Origin: a gamma proteobacterium HTCC2207
GTDB lineage: Bacteria > Pseudomonadota > Gammaproteobacteria > Pseudomonadales > Porticoccaceae
Assembly (NCBI GenBank): GCA_905182265.1
Contig: CAJJAO010000004.1
Span: 1 to 54,341, forward strand
Direction of reading: 5' to 3'
DNA length: 54,341 nucleotides
Shown here in pieces: positions 20,430 to 27,407 of this stretch. Position 1 is the stretch's first letter. Each line of letters opens with the position of its first letter. The notes beneath the pieces were generated by a model. The model was given only the letters and a program-made list of their open reading frames with translations, had not been told where the DNA came from and searched no databases. Both the position numbers and the translations under genes were made by a program.

Positions 20430-21125
20430 TTAACTTTCTTCCAGCAACGACATTGCGGCTAGAGCATCAGGGTCCTGAGACTTTATCTTATTGGCGATAT
20501 GGTGCTGGAAGAAGTATCTAAAATCCTCACTTTTGTCTGCCGCATAGAGGCAGTCATCTCCAGGCAGGATTGGCGTGCTAACTACCTTTTTTTCATCGAC
20601 CAACATAGCTTCCATGCTGCCATCACTAAGCAGTCGCCAGCTGATAATTTCTTTCAATGTAATACTGTGAAAACCGTCTGACGAAAGCACCGCATGGGTG
20701 CCGATAGCGTCAGGTACTTCCTGAATAATCTCGCACCCAGTGTCACACTGGTACTCGTAGTAGTCGGCGGCTGTTTCTAGCTCGACGACTTTATGTAGAG
20801 GCGCGGCAAAAAATAACTCATCGACGCCCTGATCGTAATAGCCCTGCCACTGGCCATTTAAGGGGTCGTTAATTTCGTCGCAAGAAACCAGTTCGTCGAG
20901 CCAGGGAACTAGGCCGACAACCTCTCCACTTAATCGTAAACCCCAGGCCAAGACCTTGACTGAAAATAGCTTTTCTGGGTTTTCGGAATTGCTATAAAGC
21001 ATCTCAAGGCCATCGAGTTCAGGAGCGATGCGGATAAGTTTGTTGTTAGAAAGTTCAGAGAGAGGTCTACGTGTAAAGATATCAATCACGTTGTCCATCG
21101 GAGGATCAATCGCCGGTATGGGCAT
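20430..21125 (-). CDS. Hypothetical acidic cytoplasmic protein
   Basis: I do not recognise the family. I chose the start at 21125 because the minus strand there reads AAGGAGATATATGT then ATG, a strong ribosome-binding site; the open frame goes 15 codons further upstream. The 231-residue product begins MPIPAIDPPMDNVIDIFTRR, has no signal peptide or membrane segment and is rich in Asp and Glu. A C-terminal stretch reads FRYFFQHHIANKIKSQDPDA. Two cysteines occur as CDTGC near the middle. It is convergent with accA and divergent from the cyclotransferase-like gene. Confidence 0.7.
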   Translation of the reverse strand: MPIPAIDPPMDNVIDIFTRRPLSELSNNKLIRIAPELDGLEMLYSNSENPEKLFSVKVLAWGLRLSGEVVGLVPWLDELVSCDEINDPLNGQWQGYYDQGVDELFFAAPLHKVVELETAADYYEYQCDTGCEIIQEVPDAIGTHAVLSSDGFHSITLKEIISWRLLSDGSMEAMLVDEKKVVSTPILPGDDCLYAADKSEDFRYFFQHHIANKIKSQDPDALAAMSLLEES

Positions 21126-21339
21126 ACATATATCTCCTTGAGGCAGTTGATAGTAAAACGACACTAACACTATATAAGGTACTCCAGAAACCTAGCAAGC
21201 ACAACATTTTGTGTTTTAAGCTTAAACGCATAAAAAGTTTAAGGGGCCATTCCAAGTTAACCGAGTTAGTCTATTTTGCTGTAAAATCCCTCCTTTGTTT
21301 TTATAAGTATATTCAATAATTAGCCGCGGGGAGAATTTA

Positions 21340-21825
21340 TTGGCCATTAGTTCAACAGCTCAGTTTTATTTTGCCTATGGTTCGAACATGAATCAGCTGC
21401 GTATGCAGGGCCGTGATATGCGGGTGGTCAGCCTGGTAGCTGGCTGGATTGATGGCTTTGGTTTGCGCTTTAACAAGCGGTCGAGGCGCGACGATAATTT
21501 GGCCTGTGCCAATATTGTTTTTGCCCGAAATGAACGTATTGAAGGTGTGCTTTACGAGCTGGAAACTCTGGCAGAGATTGCCAAACTTGACCCCCATGAG
21601 GGTGCCCCAAGGCGTTACAGTCGTGAAGTATTTTATGTTCAAACTAGCGGTGGGCCAAAACCCGCTTGGGTCTATGTGGCTAATCCAGCGGTGTTGGATA
21701 GCCAAATTCTGCCGGCGCGCTGGTATGTGGATCATTTACTTGCTGGTCGTGAGTTTTTGTCTGACGACTATTGGCAGGGGATTAATAGCACTGACTGTCT
21801 CCCCGACTCGGTTGAGTGGTCTTGA
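21340..21825 (+). CDS. Gamma-glutamylcyclotransferase (AIG2-like) family protein
   Basis: Small GGCT-fold protein of 161 residues. The N-terminal YFAYGSNMNQLRM is the family's substrate-binding loop, and the presumed catalytic Glu is in LDPHEGAPRRYSR (residue ~87). Relatives release 5-oxoproline from gamma-glutamyl compounds or act on gamma-glutamylamines; the substrate here is unknown. Start is TTG at 21340 with CGGGGAG 7 nt upstream; no ATG gives the conserved YGSN motif. The stop overlaps the next gene, so the pair is probably translationally coupled. Confidence 0.85.
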   Translation: MAISSTAQFYFAYGSNMNQLRMQGRDMRVVSLVAGWIDGFGLRFNKRSRRDDNLACANIVFARNERIEGVLYELETLAEIAKLDPHEGAPRRYSREVFYVQTSGGPKPAWVYVANPAVLDSQILPARWYVDHLLAGREFLSDDYWQGINSTDCLPDSVEWS

Positions 21826-22424
21826 GCAAAATAATTACCGGAGGTGCTCTTCCCGCTGGCGGCGTCATAGCCGCTGGTGGCCCTGATCTGTCAGCTATTA
21901 TCGACCTTTTTGAGCAGCAATTTTTGAGCACCTACAATACCCGATTGATTGGCGGTGCTGATGAGCCTGTTTATCTCCCTGCTAATGGCGAGTTTGCATA
22001 CCATCGTCTATTCTTTCGAGAAGACTATGTGTCTAGCGCTCTTCATGAAACAGCTCACTGGTGTATTGCCGGCTTAGAGCGGCTCAAAAAAGAAGACTTT
22101 GGCTACTGGTACAACCCAGACGGTCGCAGCCCGGAACAGCAAGCGATGTTTGAGGCTGCTGAAGTGAAACCCCAGGCGCTTGAATGGATATTTTCTATTG
22201 CCTGTGGGCAAGATTTTCGGCTCAGCGTTGACAACCTTAATGGTGACAGCTGTGCCGCTAGTGCAAACTTTTCTCGGGCGGTCTCTGAGCAAGCGCTAGA
22301 CTGGTGTCAGCTGGGTCGATTACCAAGCAGGGCTGCCATGTTTATTGATGTGTTAATTAAGGTATTTAGCAGGCCTGATGTTTTGGATGCTAGGCATTAT
22401 CGTGATCGCGACTTAGCACCTTAA
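21816..22424 (+). CDS. epmC: Elongation factor P hydroxylase (YfcM family)
   Basis: Iron-dependent hydroxylase that completes the beta-lysyl modification of EF-P in E. coli. Matches to YfcM include YNTRLIGGADEPVYLPAN, the metal-site HETAHWCIAG (residues ~71-80), FGYWYNPDGR, EVKPQALEW and SVDNLNGD. The product is 202 residues, slightly longer than YfcM at the N-terminus. The start is uncertain: GTG at 21816 or TTG at 21822, the latter overlapping the upstream stop as TTGA. EpmA, EpmB and EF-P are not in this window. An 8-bp repeat follows the stop immediately. Confidence 0.9.
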   Translation: MVLSKIITGGALPAGGVIAAGGPDLSAIIDLFEQQFLSTYNTRLIGGADEPVYLPANGEFAYHRLFFREDYVSSALHETAHWCIAGLERLKKEDFGYWYNPDGRSPEQQAMFEAAEVKPQALEWIFSIACGQDFRLSVDNLNGDSCAASANFSRAVSEQALDWCQLGRLPSRAAMFIDVLIKVFSRPDVLDARHYRDRDLAP

Positions 22425-22472
22425 GCCATTAAGCCCCAAAGCCCCAAAGCCATTGAGCCATTGAGCCATTAA
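22425..22472 (+). repeat. 8-bp tandem repeat, six units
   Basis: Six contiguous 8-nt units start exactly at the first base after the epmC stop: GCCATTAA, GCCCCAAA, GCCCCAAA, GCCATTGA, GCCATTGA, GCCATTAA. The array fills most of the gap before the nuclease gene. No hairpin is apparent. It looks like slippage-type expansion of a short unit. Confidence 0.85.
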
Positions 22473-22505
22473 CTTACTAAAAGCCCATAAATTAGACAGT
22501 ATTCT

Positions 22506-23417
22506 ATGCAAGCATTTTTGATTGACGCCTCAATTTATATTTTCCGCAGCTATTTTACATTGCCAGATAATTGGCATGCTCAGGATTCTAAGCACCCGAC
22601 CCATGCAGTGTATGGGTTTACGGGGTTTTTATTAGAGATTCTGCGACAGAAGCAGCCCGATTATCTGTTCTGTGCCTTTGACGAAAGTCTGGGCTCTGGG
22701 TTTCGGCACCAGCTGTGCCCTGACTATAAAGCCAACCGCGAGCTGCCAGACGAAGCCCTGGCATTTCAGCTCAATGCCTGTCGACAGCTTTGTCGTGTGC
22801 TTGGTATCAGTGAAATGGCCTCTACCATGTTTGAGGCAGATGATCTGATTGGTGGCGTTGCCAGTAAAGTGAGGCAGGCCAGTGGCCAACCTGTGATTGT
22901 GAGTCGAGATAAAGATTTAACACAGCTTATTCAGGGTAACGACCTGTATTGGGACTTTGGTAAATCCCAGCCTAAAAATCAGACTGAACTTGAGATTCAG
23001 CTAGAGTTGGGCTGTGGGCAGATGGCGGATTATTTGGCCCTGATGGGTGACAGTAGCGACAATATTGCAGGGGTACCCGGGGTGGGTGCCAAGACAGCAA
23101 GGCAATTGTTGTCCCATTTTCCCTCTGTAGATGCCATTATGGAGCATCTAGACCAGCTGCAGGATTTGCCTATCCGTGGGGCTAAAAAGCTAGCAGACAA
23201 GCTTGATACTCATCGCGATCAGCTATTCCTTTCACGCCAGCTGACTCAAATTGTCACCGATATTGATGAAGCGCCGACATTGGAAGGCATCGCTTGGCAG
23301 GGCATCTACCAAGATGCCTTTGAAATTTTTTGCGAAGAAATGGGTTTTGGCTCTGCCTTCGCCGGTAGAGCTAAAGTTCTGAAGCAGCGAGAGATGTTCG
23401 CTCCGTCTAGTCAGTAA
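22506..23417 (+). CDS. Stand-alone 5'-3' exonuclease / flap endonuclease
   Basis: Matches the 5'-nuclease domain of DNA polymerase I without the polymerase. Metal-binding acidic motifs are visible: FLIDASIYIFRSYF (residues ~4-17), CAFDESLGSGFRH, MFEADDLIGGVA, VIVSRDKDLTQLI and LMGDSSDNIAGVPGVGAKTA (the helix-hairpin-helix). It is 303 residues, longer than E. coli Xni (251) and with more of the metal ligands, so I leave the symbol blank. Likely role is flap or RNA-primer removal backing up PolA. It is followed by pdxB after 23 nt. Confidence 0.88.
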   Translation: MQAFLIDASIYIFRSYFTLPDNWHAQDSKHPTHAVYGFTGFLLEILRQKQPDYLFCAFDESLGSGFRHQLCPDYKANRELPDEALAFQLNACRQLCRVLGISEMASTMFEADDLIGGVASKVRQASGQPVIVSRDKDLTQLIQGNDLYWDFGKSQPKNQTELEIQLELGCGQMADYLALMGDSSDNIAGVPGVGAKTARQLLSHFPSVDAIMEHLDQLQDLPIRGAKKLADKLDTHRDQLFLSRQLTQIVTDIDEAPTLEGIAWQGIYQDAFEIFCEEMGFGSAFAGRAKVLKQREMFAPSSQ

Positions 23418-23440
23418 TCATAAAAAGAGTAACAAAAAGA

Positions 23441-24586
23441 GTGCCCAAACTGAATATAGTCGCCGATCAAAATATGCCCCTAGTGCAAGAGCTCTTTGCT
23501 GAATATGGCAATGTTCGGCTGTTGCCTGGTCGTGATATCAGTGCTGCTGATTTGCAGGACGCTGATGTTCTGTTAGTGCGGTCGGTGACCCAGGTCAACC
23601 AGCAGCTATTGGCTGGCAGCCCGGTTAAATTTGTGGGCTCGGCTACCATAGGCACCGATCATATTGATCTAGGCTATCTTGAGCAGTCGGACATTCAATT
23701 TTCCCATGCGCCAGGCTGCAATGCCGAGGCGGTGGTGCAATACGATCTATCGGTGATGTGTCGGCTTATGCCCGATTGGCAAGAAAAAAAGGTAGGTATT
23801 GTTGGCTGCGGCAATGTTGGCGGCAGACTTTATAAGCGACTGCAAGATCTTGGTGTTAGCTGTGCGGTGTACGATCCGTTTTTGTCTAGGGCAGATATTC
23901 CCGACCTTGGTGAGTTAGAGGCTGTATTGGACTGCGATATTATTTGCCTGCACACGCCGATCACTGCAGAGGGTGAATACCCGACGCACCATCTCTTGGA
24001 TATGGACCGATTGCGGTTAATAAAACCAGATGCATTGCTGATTAATGCGGGCCGTGGTGCTGTGATCGACAATAGGGCCCTTTTAGAGTTATTTCGAGGG
24101 GGTTCTACTCTTCAGGTTGCACTGGATGTCTGGGAGACTGAACCTCACATAGACGTCGATCTGATGAGTTTTGTGGCTATGGCTACGCCTCACATTGCTG
24201 GATATAGCCTTGAGGGCAAGGTTAATGGCACTGGAATGGTATTTGATGCGTTCCGAGTTTGGGCTGATTTGGTGGTTACAGAAAAGTTGCAAGTGGCAGA
24301 TCCGATGGCATCGATGGCATCAAGGGATGAGAGTAGCTTACTGCTGGAGCCTGAGTCTCTTAACGAGGCGATACTGGATTGTTACGACGTGGCTATGGAT
24401 GATGAGCGGATGCGGGATGTTATACGAGCCTGTGAGTCTGCTGGCTTAGAGAAGGCAGAGCGCGCATTAGCCTTCGATAGACTGCGAAAAGAGTATCCTG
24501 TAAGGCGCGAGTTTAGCCATTATCGAGTTGATTTAAGTGTCGAGGGCCTTGCCCAGTACCTAAGCTTGGGTTTCGTCATCGCCTAA
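23441..24586 (+). CDS. pdxB: Erythronate-4-phosphate dehydrogenase
   Basis: Second step of DXP-dependent pyridoxal phosphate synthesis; NAD-dependent D-2-hydroxyacid dehydrogenase family. Motifs: VADQNMPLVQELF at the N-terminus, FVGSATIGTDHID, APGCNAEAVV, the Rossmann GIVGCGNVGGRL, the catalytic Arg in INAGRGAVIDN, Glu in WETEPHID and His in TPHIAGYSLEGK, plus a PdxB-type C-terminal dimerisation domain. It is 381 residues. Start is GTG at 23441 with AAAGAG upstream. Its 3' end overlaps the convergent small gene by 27 bp. Confidence 0.94.
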   Translation: MPKLNIVADQNMPLVQELFAEYGNVRLLPGRDISAADLQDADVLLVRSVTQVNQQLLAGSPVKFVGSATIGTDHIDLGYLEQSDIQFSHAPGCNAEAVVQYDLSVMCRLMPDWQEKKVGIVGCGNVGGRLYKRLQDLGVSCAVYDPFLSRADIPDLGELEAVLDCDIICLHTPITAEGEYPTHHLLDMDRLRLIKPDALLINAGRGAVIDNRALLELFRGGSTLQVALDVWETEPHIDVDLMSFVAMATPHIAGYSLEGKVNGTGMVFDAFRVWADLVVTEKLQVADPMASMASRDESSLLLEPESLNEAILDCYDVAMDDERMRDVIRACESAGLEKAERALAFDRLRKEYPVRREFSHYRVDLSVEGLAQYLSLGFVIA

Positions 24587-24742
24587 TTCATCACAGGCAT
24601 CTTGGACCATCTCTTCAGTGATCGGAATTTCTGCACCTTGGTCGTCGATAATTGCGCCGCCGTTAAAATCGGGTTCGGCTGTTGGTGACTCGGTTAGCTT
24701 ATGTGCCTGCACCGCATCCTCTTTTTCCTTGGTCATAGTCAT
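24560..24742 (-). CDS. Small acidic protein, PA1571-like
   Basis: A 60-residue hydrophilic protein. The segment FNGGAIIDDQGAEIPITEEM followed by VQDACDEL resembles the small Pseudomonas PA1571-type proteins as I remember them; no function is known to me. ATG codons at 24754, 24742 and 24736 are in frame; 24742 is favoured because GAAGGT lies 5 nt before it. It lies 15 nt beyond the alaA stop on the same strand and overlaps the pdxB 3' end, so it is probably co-transcribed with alaA. Confidence 0.6.
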   Translation of the reverse strand: MTMTKEKEDAVQAHKLTESPTAEPDFNGGAIIDDQGAEIPITEEMVQDACDELGDDETQA

Positions 24743-24757
24743 AATTACCTTCAATGT

Positions 24758-25972
24758 TTAAGCGCGTATGCGCGCTAAGAAATTGGAAAATCTTTCGATA
24801 GATTCTGTGATTTGATCTTGATCGGGAAGGAATACAATCCGGAAGTGCTGTTTGCTATCCAAGTTAAAAGCTGAGCCCTGAACAATCAAGATACGTTCTT
24901 CTTTGAGTAAATTCAGCACCATCTCTTCATCGTCGGCAATGGGATAAATTGCCGGGTCGAGCTTGGGGAAAAGATACATAGCTGATTTCGGTTTCACGCA
25001 GCTAACGCCAGGAATAGCGGTGATAAGGCCATGAGCCAGATCTCGTTGGGCCAGTAAACGGCCTCCGGGTAAGATCAAGTCATCAATACTCTGCCGCCCA
25101 CCCAGCGCTGTTTGCACTGCAAGCATGGCAGGGGCATTGGCGCAGAGTCGCATAGAGGCGAGCATTTCGAGCCCTTCTATATAGCTCGTCGCTCTCTGCT
25201 TGGTACCCGTAATCAGCATCCACCCAGAGCGAAAGCCCGCTAGGCGATAGGTCTTAGATAGGCCATTAAAGGTTAGACACAGGCAATTCTGAACTAGGCT
25301 GGCGAGCGGAATATGCACGGCATCGTCATAGACAATACGGTCATAAATTTCATCGGCAAATACCACTAAATTATGCTGCTCTGCTAGAGCGACAATCTGC
25401 TGCAACGTCTCTTTTGAATACACAGCCCCCGTTGGATTGTTAGGGTTAATAATAACGATACCCTTGGTATTAGGAGTAATCTTTGCTTCGATATCGGCAA
25501 TATTCGGTTGCCAATCGTCTTGTTCATCACAGCGGTAATGTACTGGTGTGCCGCCACCCATAGAGACAGCTGCGGTCCAGAGAGGGTAGTCAGGGGAGGG
25601 GATCAGAATCTCATCACTAGGGTTCAGCAGTGCCTGCATGGCCATCACGATAAGCTCGCTGACGCCGTTGCCCATAATCACATCTTCTATGTTTATGTCG
25701 TCGATACCTTGCTGCTGATAGCGCTGCATGACCGCTTTTCGCGCCGAGAAAAGGCCCTTGCTGTGGCAGTAGCCTTGGGCTTCTCGTAGGTTTTGAATGA
25801 CGTCGTGAATAATCTCATCGGGCGCGTCAAAGCCAAAGGCGCCGGGATTGCCGATGTTTAGTTTGATGATTTTTTGCCCTTGATCCTCTAGCCAGTTGGC
25901 ATGATCAAGCACGGGACCGCGGATGTCATAGCAAACGCCTGAGAGCTTGTGGGATTTGAGTAATTCAGTCAT
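24758..25972 (-). CDS. alaA: Alanine-synthesising aminotransferase (AlaA type)
   Basis: Class I PLP-dependent aminotransferase resembling E. coli AlaA (YfbQ), which makes alanine from pyruvate and glutamate. Motifs: YDIRGPVLDHA, LNIGNPGAFGF, SKGLFSARKAVMQRY, the PLP-region INPNNPTGAVYS, VFADEIYDRI and the Schiff-base Lys in NGLSKTYRLAGFRSGWM. The ATG at 25972 gives MTELLKSHKL; ATGs at 25987 and 26044 are also open, but I see no ribosome-binding site before any of them. It is 404 residues. Divergent from the DUF1499 gene with a 33-nt gap. Confidence 0.9.
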   Translation of the reverse strand: MTELLKSHKLSGVCYDIRGPVLDHANWLEDQGQKIIKLNIGNPGAFGFDAPDEIIHDVIQNLREAQGYCHSKGLFSARKAVMQRYQQQGIDDINIEDVIMGNGVSELIVMAMQALLNPSDEILIPSPDYPLWTAAVSMGGGTPVHYRCDEQDDWQPNIADIEAKITPNTKGIVIINPNNPTGAVYSKETLQQIVALAEQHNLVVFADEIYDRIVYDDAVHIPLASLVQNCLCLTFNGLSKTYRLAGFRSGWMLITGTKQRATSYIEGLEMLASMRLCANAPAMLAVQTALGGRQSIDDLILPGGRLLAQRDLAHGLITAIPGVSCVKPKSAMYLFPKLDPAIYPIADDEEMVLNLLKEERILIVQGSAFNLDSKQHFRIVFLPDQDQITESIERFSNFLARIRA

Positions 25973-26005
25973 TATTCGTATTCGCATAAACAAGGAGGTT
26001 TTCAG

Positions 26006-26833
26006 ATGACCATTGTAGCCAAAATCCCAACACTTTTGGATCAACTTGAAAAAATAGTGATTATCCTCGGTAGTGTAATTATTATAGTATTTCCGTTAAA
26101 TATTTTTGGTTACCGATTTGAGTTGTTACCGATAATATTAGCGGCCCCATTTTTATATAGTATTGTCGGCTCTATCAGCTTTATTGGATTAGCGGGCATG
26201 CTGGTTACTGTCGTAGGTCTCTTTGTAAATCGCCCAATTTCAGCAGGTTTAGTCCTGACGGTAACTCTGTCCATAACTCCATTGGCGTTGATTATAAATT
26301 TGCTTGGGGCTGGTTGGTTTGATACATCGGGAACCAATGATGCTAGTACCGATGTCATAAACCCTCCTACCTATTACTATGCGCAGGACCTTCGTTCCCC
26401 CGACCAAAATAGTCTTGAGGCTCAAACTGCTCGTTATCTATCTGGGATGGTTGAGCCTATGGCTAATATTTCGTCTCTTAGGATGGGTGTGGGCCGATTG
26501 GAGGCCTTCCGCGTGGCTCGTTATCTAGTCGAGCTGGAAGGTTGGTGGGTAAGTAAGTCTGATTTACACGGCGGTCGTATTGAGGCAGTGTCGACAACCT
26601 TATTGTTAGGGTTTGAAGCTGATATTGTTATTAGGATTAATGCTATTCCCGCTGCGGATCAAGGTAGTATTCTTGATATGCGATCGTCCGGGAGAGACAT
26701 TATTGAAGACTATGGGGCAAATGCGGCTCGAATTGAGGATTTTTTGATCAAATTTCAAGCGCTTTTGATAAAACAGCAAAACCGCTTAAATTTAAAGCCG
26801 GTAAGGGTTGACACTGTACCTGCTGCTACTTAG
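26006..26833 (+). CDS. DUF1499 family membrane protein
   Basis: Three predicted N-terminal membrane segments (about residues 15-35, 40-75 and 80-103) are followed by a soluble domain. The C-terminal part has DMRSSGRDIIEDYGANAARIEDF, of which RSSGRD and GANAARI match the DUF1499 pattern; the function of that domain is unknown. The ATG at 26006 follows AAGGAGG with good spacing. It is 275 residues. Its last bases contain the promoter of the downstream tRNA genes, and its TAG stop is the start of that promoter's -10. Confidence 0.75.
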   Translation: MTIVAKIPTLLDQLEKIVIILGSVIIIVFPLNIFGYRFELLPIILAAPFLYSIVGSISFIGLAGMLVTVVGLFVNRPISAGLVLTVTLSITPLALIINLLGAGWFDTSGTNDASTDVINPPTYYYAQDLRSPDQNSLEAQTARYLSGMVEPMANISSLRMGVGRLEAFRVARYLVELEGWWVSKSDLHGGRIEAVSTTLLLGFEADIVIRINAIPAADQGSILDMRSSGRDIIEDYGANAARIEDFLIKFQALLIKQQNRLNLKPVRVDTVPAAT

Positions 26834-26836
26834 AAT
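26808..26836 (+). promoter_or_regulatory. Promoter of the tRNA-Glu / tRNA-Gly operon
   Basis: TTGACA (26808-26813) and TAGAAT (26831-26836) are separated by exactly 17 nt, 6/6 and 5/6 matches to sigma-70 consensus. A GC-rich GCGCGCC follows the -10, the kind of discriminator associated with stringent control of stable-RNA promoters. The promoter lies within the end of the preceding coding region. Confidence 0.8.
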
Positions 26837-26857
26837 GCGCGCCTCCTAGCCAGTCAC

Positions 26858-26933
26858 GTCCCGTTCGTCTAGAGGCCTAGGACACCGCCCTTTCACGGCG
26901 GTAACAGGGGTTCGACTCCCCTACGGGACGCCA
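26858..26933 (+). tRNA. tRNA-Glu (UUC)
   Basis: Full cloverleaf of 76 nt with CCA encoded. The acceptor stem is GTCCCGT/ACGGGAC, the anticodon stem CCGCC/GGCGG encloses the loop CTTTCAC with anticodon TTC, and the T arm is AGGGG-TTCGACT-CCCCT. It lies 21 nt after the -10 of its promoter. Confidence 0.97.
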
Positions 26934-26960
26934 ATTTACAAGACGCCATTGACGGCATCT

Positions 26961-27036
26961 GCGGGAATAGCTCAGTTGGTAGAGCGGTACCTTGCCAAGG
27001 TACAGGTCGCCGGTTCGAACCCGGTTTCCCGCTCCA
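26961..27036 (+). tRNA. tRNA-Gly (GCC)
   Basis: Full cloverleaf of 76 nt with CCA encoded. Acceptor stem GCGGGAA/TTCCCGC, anticodon stem GTACC/GGTAC with loop TTGCCAA and anticodon GCC, T arm CCGG-GTTCGAA-type. It is 27 nt after tRNA-Glu and is followed at once by a terminator, so the two form one transcript. Confidence 0.97.
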
Positions 27037-27040
27037 TATT

Positions 27041-27075
27041 AAAAAACGTAAAACTCCGGTTTTGCGTTTTTTTTT
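27041..27075 (+). terminator. Rho-independent terminator of the tRNA operon
   Basis: A long AT-rich inverted repeat (arms 27041-27054 and 27059 onward) with a TCCG loop: AAAACTCCGGTTTT at its centre, extended by ACG(T)/(G)CGT and A/T pairs. The run ends in nine T residues. It lies 5 nt after the tRNA-Gly CCA. Confidence 0.85.
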
Positions 27076-27148
27076 GCCTAAATTTTATTTACATTATTTT
27101 ATTAGGGGTTTGAAGATAGGCTCGTCATAGATGTAAGTTTTAAGAATT

Positions 27149-27239
27149 CCTCTTGTTATTGTTACTGTTACTGAATCAGTGGCTAATGATAAGACAAGAG
27201 GGGGAGAGCTAGCGGGCCCGCAAGGGTCCGCTTTTTTTT
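27149..27239 (+). ncRNA. Candidate small structured RNA ending in a strong terminator
   Basis: CCTCTTGT (27149-27156) pairs with ACAAGAGG (27194-27201), closing a 37-nt interior that holds a smaller ACTG/CAGT stem. Eleven nucleotides later comes a textbook terminator (27212-27239). The tRNA operon has already terminated at 27075 and no coding frame fits here, so an independent short transcript is the simplest reading. I see no convincing promoter in 27076-27148 (TTTACA at 27088 lacks a good -10). The 5' end is unknown and the function is not guessed. Confidence 0.4.
27212..27239 (+). terminator. Strong Rho-independent terminator without an obvious upstream gene
   Basis: GCGGGCCC (27212-27219) and GGGTCCGC (27224-27231) form an 8-bp stem, one G-U pair included, with a GCAA tetraloop, followed by TTTTTTTT. 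It is on the + strand, 176 nt after the last tRNA base and beyond that operon's own terminator. Confidence 0.85.
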
Positions 27240-27256
27240 GCCTTGCTTTTTTTACA

Positions 27257-27384
27257 CGCTGTCTTTTGAACATTGCGGGTAATCTAAACGCTGTCTTTTG
27301 AACATTGCGGGATATTTAAAGGCTGTCTTTTAAAGATTGCGGGATATCTAAACGCTGTCTTTTAGATATTGCAGGCTTTTTGAG
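27257..27384 (+). repeat. 32-bp tandem repeat, four units
   Basis: Contiguous 32-nt units start at 27257, 27289, 27321 and 27353. Each contains GCTGTCTTTT, then a variable five or six bases, then ATTGCGGG or a close variant (ATTGCAGG in the last). Units 1 and 2 differ mainly in their last ten bases; unit 4 is degenerate at its end. There are no spacers, so it is not a CRISPR array. It lies between the terminator at 27212 and the 3' end of the patatin gene. Confidence 0.88.
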
Positions 27385-27407
27385 CTAATTCTGGTTTGGG
27401 TTAGGCG

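Noticed and set aside
27257..27384. CRISPR array
   Set aside because: The 32-bp units are directly contiguous with no spacers, and no cas gene is near.
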